Positions 32,254-42,493 of a stretch of 64,000 nucleotides of DNA are shown here, one piece after another. Where the stretch lies: NCBI GenBank assembly GCA_017893485.1, contig CM030360.1, positions 16,663,971 through 16,727,970 on the forward strand, written 5' to 3'. The stretch comes from Hemerocallis citrina (lineage: Eukaryota > Streptophyta > Magnoliopsida > Asparagales > Asphodelaceae). Under the pieces are notes generated by a model. That model did no database searches and had not been told where the DNA came from. It was given only the letters and a program-made list of their open reading frames with translations. The first letter of the stretch is position 1. The number at the start of each line of letters is the position of its first letter. The position numbers were made by a program, and so were the translations under genes.

Positions 32254-34012
32254 CAAACCCAATAAAAATTCTCATATGTTTTATTCGTACTGTTTTGATA
32301 ATAACTCGACATTCAAATAGCCATAGTTGCTTATTGCTTTGATAAAATTTTCTAAAAACTTCCAGATTAGATCCTCAATCATATAAGTTCATACCAGTAA
32401 AATAATATAATTTTTTGGTACTAATGAAATGTAATTTCACATACAAAACCCAAAAATTATTTATTAAAATACATTATTGTATTTTTCGACATTGACATAT
32501 AATCAATCTACTAGTCTTTTTATTAAATAATTTCATGGAGATAATTTACTGATATTAGTTCTTAATTCAACCATCACATATGATTTCCATAGTCCACATT
32601 CATATCAACATGAAGGTCCATCTATCACAATTAACAAGTGTACATTATGTCTCTAATCATAATAACAACACTCTTAATTTAATTTAATCACTATCACAAC
32701 TTCACAATAATAAACATGGGGTAATCTACACACAATTTAATCTTAACACTAGAGCCATATAAGTTAATCAATACATTTCAATCAATTCACATGCTAACTA
32801 CTCAATTTAGGTGGGCTCTTCATAATATTTTTCATGCATCTTTAAGGGTGTAAAATTAGCATGGATCTACTTTAGAAATATAAAATGTTTTACCCACCTC
32901 AATTGGAGAGAAACACAAACAAAAGCAATCGAGTCCTTGTAGATGAAAGCACCACCTCCTAGCCAAAAGCGCTCAAGCTCCAAGCCTCCAACCAATGCCG
33001 AATGCTCCTTCAAATCCACACCGAAAGCTTCCTTGGTGATGCCGGCCACTCCAAGTAACAACACCCACACAATCTCTTATCTTTTATAACTCACACAATA
33101 ATAATACTATAACTTAGAGATTATACTTTGCATATGAAAAATTAGCCATGAGAAGGGGGGTATTTATACTAAAAAATGAGGGGAATGGAGGGCCAAGATC
33201 ATTTGGTTAGTTGTAGGATGAAGGGACTAGATCAAAGTAGAAGTTACAAGAACTACCCACTTCCTTGAAACTACTCCCATGTTCTCCACACCAAAAATCA
33301 AAATTTCCCTCCAAAAAGAATGCTACCGGCCATCCAAAGTGAGTGTGCATTGCACGTGTACGTGTAGTGCACGTGCATGCAACTAGGCCAAATTTGTACA
33401 TTCTAAAATTGTATAAAAATAATTTTGTTTTAAAAAAAGTCTTCTACATGACAAGTTTAATTAAAATAAATTAATCCATGGGCTTTCTTTTTGGGCCAAA
33501 ATAATTTTATAAAAATAATTAAAATAAAAATGCTTTTGGGCTTTTTAAGAAAAGGCTTTTTAGTTAAATCAAATAAGGCTTTTAAAGAAGGCTTTTTGTA
33601 CAAATAATTTGAGAAAAATATATCAAATAATTATACACATTATGATAAAATAATCCAAACAAAATATATTGCACGTGCACAACACGTGCAAAATAAATAA
33701 TTTCTCATTAATTGAAAAATCAGGGTATTACAGATTTCACATGAAATATTCCAGCCTAAAGTCATTTGGTCACTTGCAGATCTGCAGGTTTGGATTTAAT
33801 GTAATTTATGGTCTGCTTTTTTGTGCTAAATATGTTCATAGATTAATTTGGAAATATTTTCTATGTATAATGTGCAGGTTACATCCAGCACACTTGGCCT
33901 CACTACCGCAACCGTGACGCTTATTAACTCAGATAATGAAGAGAAGATTGCATGTTCAGTTGGGACAGGCCCTGTTGATGCCGCATACAAAGCTGTCGAT
34001 AGCATAGTTCAG

Positions 34013-35705
34013 GTGATACTTCAAAAAAAAATTCAAAAAGAAACTTTCAAAACGAAACAAGTACGGTGACAATTTGCTATTTTACTTTCAAAAATCACAT
34101 TAAAATAGCAAGTTTAATGCTTCAAGGGATTCATCTGCGGGAAAAACTGAAAGTTATGTTTAAAAGGCTAATTTACTGATTAATACCCTAATGTTGTACC
34201 ACCCTTGAAGATATATATACCTCCATGTGTTTTACTTAACACTAATTTTGGACAGAAGTAAATAATACAATTTGATTCATCTTAATTTTTTTGAGTTAAA
34301 AGCAATTTTTCTAATTTTTTTTTAGGCTGGAGTGTTATTAAAAAAGAAAAAGAAGGTTTTTGGGGGGGGGGGGGGGGGGTCCTTTAATTTATGTGTAAAG
34401 GCAAAGTTGTTTAATTTGCATCACATAGTAATCATATGGGAATATTCTGAAGTTATTAAACTGTATATTGAAAAAAACGTCGAGGTATTTTTCTGTAAAG
34501 AAAAACACATTGAGGCTGCAATTGTGGTAAACATTGATGTATACATCACAAATCTAACCTATTTCATAAATGTTCAACATTCATAAAAAACCCGGAGAAT
34601 TCGGAAATAAAAGATAAATTGAGAGTCGACAACTCACAAAACAATTCAGCAAATTAACAACAGAAAGTAGTAATGTAATTGTTAAAAAGCAGTCACAAAA
34701 AATATTATTGATGGTAAATCTTAAGCAGGGCGAAAGTTTGCTAGAAAGCTTGAGTCGATGAGATAAGCAGGCTTTTTAGTTTTAAGAACAGTGTTATCGT
34801 ACTTTCAAACAGTATGCCTACAGCAATGCAGAATCAGGATTGAATCTTATGTTTAGAGTCTTAGAAATATTAATGAATCGTCGTTCATGTTCTTTTTGTC
34901 TGTCGGCTATAGAAATTAACATTCTGTCTGTCGGCTATAGAAATTAACTCATACTGGAAAAATCAGTCCTGTAGAAGGAAATCTGATAACCTTATGGTAT
35001 GAAGCAGGCTTCATCTATTGTGAAGTAGACATGCATCTCTGAATGAAATGCATGGTAGTAACCGGTGGGGAGTAGTAACACATTTGTCCTGTATATGGGG
35101 AAGCAGATTACAGTGTCCTGTAACCGGTGGGGAGAGAAAATAAAATACCCTATCGGTGCAGGAGTGTAGGAAAGTGCATGCTATGCCCATGGTGAAGCAT
35201 TTAAATTATACGAAAAGGATCCTACATCCATGCAGTGCATATCCTATATCAATGAAACATCCAAAAGAGAGTTAGAACTTTCTTTCACATTCATACTGTT
35301 TATCATGATCTTCATGAAAATAGAGTTAGAACTTTCTTTTACTATTTACTTGAAGCTTCCTCAGAGAGAATTAGTTTGAAGGATTGACCTACACATTACA
35401 TAATGCAATCACCCACCATCAATCATGTGTAACTTAGATGCTAAAGTTAGTAATACATGAAATTTTGATCGATCACAGTTCTAAATGTAAATTTTGACAA
35501 AGTGCGATTGAAGAAATTAAATCCCTACTCATTGGTGATTGAGAATAAAATCATTCTAATGGTTATTGCAGCAGACAAACTAGCAAATGCAAAAGATTCA
35601 TGTGTAAAATGTAAGATTCATCATCTCACTCACTCAAGCATCAAGTAGTATATCACTATCTCATTAACATCATCAGTTTAATTTTCTCATCTCATTAAAC
35701 AAGTA
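34013..35705. other. Helitron interior without recognised gene
   Basis: Contains a G run at about 34362-34379 and two short direct repeats (TCTGTCGGCTATAGAAATTA at about 34900 and 34925; ACCGGTGGGGAG at about 35060 and 35120). It is probably intron or flanking DNA captured with IPMS or the RimP-like gene. No coding signal stands out. Confidence 0.4.
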
Positions 35706-36014
35706 TCAACAATCAGAATGTATTCTAACCAAAATCAGTGAATCAAATGGCGTCTCCAATCGCCATTCCCTCTGTTTCTTGCTGAGTGGTCTTCCCTTTC
35801 CTGCCTGCTTTCTGTTTATCTTCACAACAGCTATACCCCAAGTGCAATGGCCCAATTCTAGGTCGTAGGAAACGAGCTTGAACACACCATTACTTTCTTG
35901 AGGGGAAGCAGAGGTGTCTTCACTGATAGTATACCTGACATACATTGGCTTCTCTTTAAACCTTTCAACCTCTTCTGGAATTCGAATAACTCTTTCTACA
36001 CCAGGAGAGGACAC
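35706..36014 (-). pseudogene. Captured last exon of a RimP-like (DUF150/UPF0090) plant protein
   Basis: Minus-strand exon starting after an AG acceptor at 36015-36016, reading VSSPGVERVIRIPEEVERFK, then GVFKLVSYDLE, GIAVVKINRKQAGKGRPLSK and ETPFDSLILVRIHSDC, then a stop. SSPGVER is the RimP signature (ribosome maturation factor family). The long basic tail resembles the plastid-type plant members. The exon is open, about 100 codons. Upstream exons, which would lie at higher coordinates on the minus strand, were not found before the Helitron end. It is opposite in orientation to the other captured genes. Confidence 0.75.
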
Positions 36015-36451
36015 CTTGAGGGAACACAAAAAATTATCATGTTGTTAGCTAAAACAATGAAATGATGCATGTAGAGTTGGCAACAAAATAGTAGCAAATA
36101 ATGTCGCGAAGGACACCAAAAGCCTCGAATAATGTCGCGTGCTGGTTATCTAATTGAATGACATTACCTCTTAAAAGTTTTGTTGTATTTCCCAGAGCCT
36201 AATATATATTTCCCAGAGCCAAAGGAATAATATTTCATGGGATATTCCATCGAAATTTTTACTAAATATTTTAAAGAAAGTTAAGACGTCGCGATAACAT
36301 GCCGTATGAAACATTTTAAAGACGTCGTATTAGAAAAACATTTTAAACACCCACCTTTTTTGTTTACACCCACCTTTTTTGTTTTAATTTTTTTAGAAAT
36401 TTATATGCAATCCCGAATACGTGCCGTAGGCACGTCCCACGGGCAATCCTA

Positions 36452-36452
<1 letters not shown>
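36015..36452 (+). other. 3' terminal region of the large Helitron
   Basis: Non-coding. Ends with a 16-bp-class hairpin (ACGTGCC-GTA-GGCACGT at 36419-36435) and CTAG at 36449-36452, the expected Helitron 3' architecture. Confidence 0.75.
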
Positions 36453-36512
<60 letters not shown>

Positions 36513-36513
36513 T
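36453..36513. repeat. (TA)n microsatellite
   Basis: About 60 bp of TA repeat directly after the Helitron CTAG; the other arm has a shorter TA tract at 20582-20600. Confidence 0.9.
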
Positions 36514-36514
36514 A

Positions 36515-36663
36515 AAAAGGATATGGACAAGTAAAAGGGATATGGACAATTTGCTCATTTAGTAAATGAGCAATTGATTATGTGTCATGCATGTGATACA
36601 TTGGACAACTAATTCTTATAAAAAAAATTTCAGTCACATGCATATCACATCATCAATTGCTTA
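36515..36663. mobile_element. MITE-like element, first part (split by a retrotransposon)
   Basis: Reverse complement of the element at 20398-20580. Interrupted after GCTTA (36659-36663); the remainder resumes at 46200. Confidence 0.7.
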
Positions 36664-38172
36664 TGATGTGAATATTTTCAAGTGTACAAAATCGCAACAA
36701 GTAGTATAGTTAAGTGAAAAGAGTGTCGAACCCACAAGGACTAATTATTTTATTGAGTACCGAATTTACTAGATGAATCACTATTTGAAAAATCGAAATT
36801 AAATAAAGAAAGAAACTAATTTAAATTAATCTTAAAAATCTAACTAAATTAATTAAGAGTAGCGGGATGTGAAATTTTTGTGATTTGTTAATGGCAAAAT
36901 TAATTCTATGGCTTTTGATTTCACCTATTTTATCCCACACAATTTATAATTCCATATGAATAAAGAATTTATTTTTTCAAGTTGTAGACCGAAATCCCCA
37001 AATTATTCAATGCTTTCTCTCGAACAACACAAAAAATATCTCTAACTAACAGTTTGTCATATCTCTAAGCAAATTTAATTAATCGAAGACTTATTAAGTT
37101 CTGCGGATTTCTTAACGGTCACATCAATTGCGGTAAATGATATCTAATTTTGTTCAATTAATGGTGCTTAGTTTTATAGTTCTAAATCACAAATTACCTC
37201 TCGGTCTCTCCATGATCCAATAAATCATACAAATGTCTGTCCACCAATTGTACGCATTAAGATAAAAAATTAAACACACAACCATGAAAAAATAGAAAAA
37301 TAATATGGAATTAAAATTGTGTTATCAAAACTAAGCTACATCAAAATCCTAGAAAAATAAATTTAGTTCATAATAAATTTGCAACTAACAAATATTATTG
37401 ATGGATTGCATAATAACATTAGACGAAGAGAAAAGAGGGACAGAAAGAACTGTTTTGTAAAAATATTTTTTGCAAACCGAACACTTCCTGCTTATCTGTC
37501 TTCTCCTCAATATCAGCAAGGCACAAGCAATCAGAATTGATCTCCACGTCAACACAAAAATCCCTTGGTCTTCTCTTCGTCTTTCTTGTTTTTTTTTTCT
37601 TTCTTTCTGGGTGTCCACGCCGCCCACCTCCCTTTAGATCCTACCTACCTTTCACGCCCAAAGCCAGCACACGTTCACGCCCGCTCTCTTTATATAGTAA
37701 ATTAGGTAGGTTAATAGGTAGGTTTTATTAGGTAATTAGGGTTAATTTTATAATTAGATAATTAATTAATTAATTAATTAATTAAAAAAATTATAGATTA
37801 GAATAAATCTATTAAAATTTGAAACTAGTTAATTAATTTACTGAGCCTAATTTAAATCCACTCAACTTTGAATTCTATTACAAAAACTTTATTTCACCCC
37901 TTACTTGACCGAAATATTTTTTATTGATTCTTCCATGAGCCAATTTGTAAACATGCGCATTTGAGTGCTCAAAGTCAAATCTTCAACCTTGTGTTTCTTC
38001 CTTGATTTCACGCAAAATGCCCACTTTTTGCACTTATCCATCTCATTGCTACAAAATCAAACAAACAAATAAATATAAGTAGAAATAAGATAAATGTTAA
38101 ATAAATAGACGAAAACTTGCAATTTTAATGCATTAAAGAGTAATAAAAAATATATAAAAATTTCACTCACCA
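36664..38172 (-). mobile_element. 3' LTR of the gag-only element
   Basis: From TGATGTGAATATT to TTTCACTCACCA. Very similar to the other LTR along its length, including the AATTAATTAATT tract and the stretch ending TCACGCCCAAAGCCAG, so insertion is fairly recent. Confidence 0.88.
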
Positions 38173-39551
38173 AATACCCCCAAACTTAAGATTTTGCTTG
38201 TCCTCGAGCAAAAAGTAAAACCATGAATAAATGAATAATAATCAATAATAAGCTCAACCCATCACACTAAAAGATCTCTTCATGCAAGCATCAAAATTTC
38301 AATCAAAAATATAAACAATAGCAAATAAAGTAAAATCAAGCATACTCACTTTCTCCAGTGTAATTATTTATTCATAATTCCACACCAAATCATATTTGTA
38401 ATGCAATTAAGGTAATTATAGTATGTAACAACTTAATCTGTGATTTCTCCTTCTCACTACTACAAACCGAGTAGAAAACTAGAGTTTTTTTTCCTTCTAA
38501 GTTGTCACTTGCCTTTTGATGCGAATGTAACATTTTTTATGAATTCACCCGGTTACTCAACAAGTCACAATAATAGAGTGCTTTGCATACTCATATTTTA
38601 GGTTGCCGTTTGACGTAAAAGTAAACATTAGTGATGAATACCCCTAGTTACTAAGCAACTCAAAATACTGGAGTAGATTGACTTTATCCAATTTTTTTTT
38701 TTCATTATTGCTCTATTTACTTAAACTATGTTTAGGACTAGATCAAATGGGATAATCACAAGAAAAAGCATCACATTTTTTTCTTTTATGTATAATCACA
38801 TGACTCATACAGTTTTGTAAGGAGTTTTGAAATTCAATAATTCTAAAGTAAATAAGTATGCTTAATCTTGCTTTATAAGCAATTGTCTATCCTAAAAAAT
38901 TATTTCAATGTTTATCACAATAAAGAACTCAAAAGTGTAATGGTGAGCCTAGTTGAAATCCTTTTTAAATAATAAATTTGTAAAACTTCCTCCCAAACTT
39001 GAATATCACATTTTTCTCAATAGGAAAGGAAAAAGAAAAACAAAAAGAATGCAAAAAAGTTCAGAATTTCTCCCCTGATTCGTCTTAAAAATTCTGCACG
39101 CGCGGTATTCAGTATTTTTGCGATATCTAGAGCTGTAGATGTCCAAATGAGCTTTTTTTTTTGCTGGAAAGATAAGATAATTGTCTACAATTTCTCTGTG
39201 AATCAGTTTTCCAGATTCTGACTCCATACTGCTAAAAAACAGCTATCAATGCAGGTGTAGAAAACAGCTCCGCCTGGTGACTTTCAAACTCGTGCAATCC
39301 TACAAAATAAAATCAAAAATTAAAATTAAAGTAAACTAAAAGAAAAATCAAATCTAAATGCAGTAAAAGAAAACATGAGTTGCCTCTCAAGAAGCGCTAA
39401 GTTTTAAGTCTTCAGCCAGACTTGGTGGCTGATATTGTCATATAACGCCAAGATCCAAAAACATCAAAACATCTTTTCTAATTCTTCTCTTCAGGTGTGG
39501 ATCAGGTTCAAGCTATAGTTTGAGTTGTTTCTTCCATGATGATGATGTCTT
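38173..39551 (-). other. Non-coding internal region with polypurine tract
   Basis: On the minus strand AAGTTTGGGGGTATTTGG directly precedes the 3' LTR and is the likely polypurine tract. The remaining 1.3 kb replaces pol and has no recognisable coding sequence; short open frames are random. Confidence 0.6.
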
Positions 39552-40860
39552 TTATTTCCCCACCTCTTCAAATTTTTGCTGAAAAAATGAATGAATAGAT
39601 GGTGCAGTATCCAAATACATAATGCATTCTGAAATATTTTCTTTTTCAGATTCAAGAGTTTCTGAATTTGTTGGACATACTTCGATTGAAAAATTTTCAA
39701 TTTCAGCACTATGTTTCTTGTCCATAATTAAATCAGTTTCACTTACTTGAAAAGATGACTGTTCTTCGGTAGGAACCTCCATGGACTTAAAAACATCAAA
39801 TGTTACTTGCTCATGCTGTGTTTGTTCCTCCATAATTTGTTCGTACTCTTCTTCCTTTGCAACCACATTTTGTTCAGCAATTTCTTCTTGTGGTTGATCA
39901 ATTGTTCTTCTGCTTCTATATGTTATTGCTTTGACATGTTCCTCGGGATTAATAACTGTGTTGCTTGGTAATGTTCCTGCAGTTTTTTCGTTAAGAATAT
40001 TTGAAATTTGACCAATTTGTACCTCAAGATTGCGAATGGAAGCCGAAGTTGAATTTGCAATATTTTGGATTGCCAAATCTATCTTTTGTATGTATTGTTC
40101 TGTCTTCTGCATGTAGTGCGTAAACATATCTTCAAGTGTCGGCTTCTTTTCTTATTGTGGAAAATTTTAAGGTGGTTTAATTGCTCCTTGATTGTTGTTC
40201 CATGAAAAATTAGGGGTGTTTCTCCATTCTTGATGATACGTGTTTGAATAAGGACTGTTTTGATGTTGAAAATTGGACACGTAATTTGCTTGATTGAAAT
40301 TTGATTAAGAAAAAGGGTTCCCCTCTTGGCAATCTGTACGTGAGTGATTTTCTGCACAAAGATCACAAATCATATTAGATTGAATAGCATTAAAGTTCAT
40401 ATTTCCTACTTGTTTAGATAAAATATCAAAATTTGCATTTAAAGTAGAAATACGATCAAGTTCAAAAACTCCCGCCACTTTTCTTGGCATTATACTTTCT
40501 GCAAACCACTGATAATGATTAGATGTCTTTTCCTCTAAAAGCTCATAGGCTGCTTCGTAAGTTTTGCTCATAAGTGCACCTCCGGCTTCTACGTCAACCA
40601 TAAATCTATTTGTAACTCCCAAACCATTATAGAATATTTGAATTTGCAACCACTTAGGTAGTTCATGATGAAGACACTTTCTCAATAACTCTTTGTACCT
40701 TTCTCATGCATCATACAAAGACTCGTTCTCAAATTGAGTGAATATGCCTGTAATACCCCGATTTTTATTTATGAAAATTATTTATTTATTTTTGCACGTA
40801 GTATGCACGTGCAATTTTTGTAGTATGAAATCTTATAATTATTTTCATTATTGATGATGA

Positions 40861-40918
<58 letters not shown>

Positions 40919-41349
40919 ATGTGTTCTTTAATTATTTTTATAAAGGCCCATTTTTCTTCAAATAAACATAATCCTTTCTTTTTAGCCCAAATCTAATTTA
41001 TTATTTTCTTTTATAAAACTATTATTTTGGCCCATTAATTAAAGCCCATGAGTTATTCTATTTTAATTACAACTTGTAATGTAGAACATCTTTTAAAGAT
41101 TATTTTTGTAGAAAATGTAATGTACAACTTTTTTTTAATGGAGGACTAGTGCATGCACGTGCATTGCACGTACACGTGCAAAAGTACACTTGTAGGCCGG
41201 TTTTGACATGGAGGGAAATGAAAAAAATAATGGAGTCATGGGTGGTGGTCGCTTGATCATGGTTGGTTACTACAACTCTCCCTTGAATCCTAGCCTTTTA
41301 ATTCTAACTCCTAGTTTGATCCTAGCCTTTCATTTACTCAAAATTTTAG

Positions 41350-41357
41350 TATAAATA
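41350..41357 (+). promoter_or_regulatory. TATA box of LTR L3
   Basis: TATAAATA followed by a C-rich stretch. The same box is present in L1 (24332-24339, minus), L2 (33161-33168, minus), L4 (51434-51441, plus) and L5 (60491-60498, minus), each followed by C-rich sequence. This is the likely pol II start region of the family. Confidence 0.7.
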
Positions 41358-42234
41358 CCCCCCCCCCCCCTCCCCTAGCCTAGTTATTTTTGTACTCTTT
41401 ATTTCTCCGAAACCTATAGTAGAAAATACATTGTTGGTAGTATAGTAAGTGAGATAAAAGATTGAGAGTTGTGTGTGAGAGGAGTTGTGTTTGCACCAAG
41501 AAGGGAAGGCCAGCATCAAGGAGCTCGGGTTGGCATCTTTGAAGGCTTGGGTGCACATCGAGGAGGAGGAGGAACGCTCGTTTGGCAAGGACTCTTGTTT
41601 AGGAGGTGTTGCAATTTGATTTCTCTCCAAATTAAGGTGGGTTATTTTCCTTATTTCTAATTAGATAGCATGCTAGAATTGAATTGAAATGATAATGCAT
41701 GAAAAAGATTAATAAGAGTACATTTTAATCGGAAAAATGGCTTATTAGTTGATTAGAATGTTGATAAATAGCTTGTATGTGGTTCCATCATCAAACATAA
41801 GTTGTGTGTAAAATAATTATAGCTATGGATTGCTTGAAGAAAATTCATTGTTAGCATCAAAAACTATATGCAAATGTTAGTAGATGAAAATATTGTTTTA
41901 TGTGCTTGAATGAACCTTTTGTGATAGTGTTGTGATGAATGACTTAAAATATATTTTGTGGGTTTGTGGAATGAATATAAACAGGGAATTGATATAGAGT
42001 ATATTGATGTTACAATTGGATAAGAAATGTCGAAAAAGAAATGTGGTAGTAGTAGCATACAATTTAAACTAATTGTATGAAAAATATGTGTTTAATTATT
42101 GGAAAAATTATTTTTAAATTACTGGAGTATCAACTATTATTGGAATGATTAGGCAAAACTCAAATGAGAGCTTTGAAACATCAAAATACTCTATTAAACA
42201 GAGAGTTGATTTAATTAAAATTCGAGTTGTATTC

Positions 42235-42332
42235 AAGACCACTTGAGCCTATAGCTTAAGCGGTCGGGGGACTCTTTAGCGCTACAGTGCGTGCAGTTGG
42301 TTCCCTTGGATCGCTGGTTCGATACTTGAGAA
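42235..42332 (+). other. tRNA-like module M1 of LTR L3
   Basis: A box TAGCTTAAGCGG (42252-42263), B box GGTTCGATAC (42316-42325), spacing 64 bp as in L1. Confidence 0.65.
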
Positions 42333-42415
42333 CACCATCTTTTTTGTGCGTTTAAGAAATTAAATCAAGCTTCAGTCCGAGAGTATATAACTCTTTAATC
42401 CCCCTTTATATTGAT

Positions 42416-42493
42416 GAGCACAAGTGGCTAAATGGCTAGAGCGTGCGGTTGGGTTCTCTCTGGTCGCTGGTTCGAATCCTGGTTTCGGCCAGT
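42416..42493 (+). other. tRNA-like module M2 of LTR L3
   Basis: A box TGGCTAAATGG (42425-42435), B box GGTTCGAATCC (42469-42479), spacing 44 bp as in L1. Confidence 0.65.

Larger units (their letters stand above)
30466..33732 (-). mobile_element. Solo LTR L2 inserted in the captured IPMS exon
   Basis: Plus-strand ends TGTAACGCCCCGAATCC and GGGTATTACA; perfect target duplication GATTT at 30461-30465 and 33733-33737. 3267 bp, clearly related to but diverged from L1 and L3. A sense-strand TATAAATA box is at 33161-33168. It carries two tRNA-like modules. No internal retrotransposon sequence on either side, hence a solo LTR. Confidence 0.92.
30432..34012 (+). pseudogene. Captured 2-isopropylmalate synthase (IPMS) exons, split by a solo LTR
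   Basis: The first exon starts after a CAG acceptor at 30432 and reads RVTDDDIEALI. It is cut by the LTR (30466-33732) and resumes at 33738 as SHEIFQPKVIWSLADLQ, ending at a GT donor after 33787. The next exon, 33878-34012 (45 codons, phase 0), reads [20 protein letters not shown], then [20 protein letters not shown]. Together these are the start of the C-terminal LeuA allosteric domain of IPMS, the leucine-biosynthesis enzyme that is feedback-inhibited by leucine in plastids. Apart from the LTR the frame is open and splice sites are intact. The catalytic TIM-barrel exons and the C-terminus are not present, so it is a fragment. Confidence 0.88.
26570..36452 (+). mobile_element. Large gene-capturing Helitron (family A ends), ~9.9 kb
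   Basis: The 5' end TATATAATAAAACACAAAG followed by AAGCTATCAAGTGGCTCAC is the family A start. The next family-type 3' end in this orientation is at 36452: hairpin ATACGTGCCGTAGGCACGT, CCCACGGGCAATC, CTAG, then (TA)n. The opposite arm has only a short TA tract at the matching position (20582-20603), so the segment behaves as one insertion between A and T. It holds fragments of at least four host genes with introns: RPL36, eIF2-beta, IPMS (all plus) and a RimP-like gene (minus). It lacks Rep/helicase coding sequence. A later solo LTR (30466-33732) splits the IPMS exon. Pairing of these two ends is inferred. Confidence 0.7.

Noticed and set aside
34332..34586. 84-aa frame starting MLLKKKKKVFGGGGG
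   Set aside because: Produced by A and G homopolymers in intron-like sequence, with no similarity I recognise.
26570..36452. An autonomous Helitron
   Set aside because: No Rep (HUH) or Pif1-like helicase motifs were seen on either strand in this interval or anywhere in the window.
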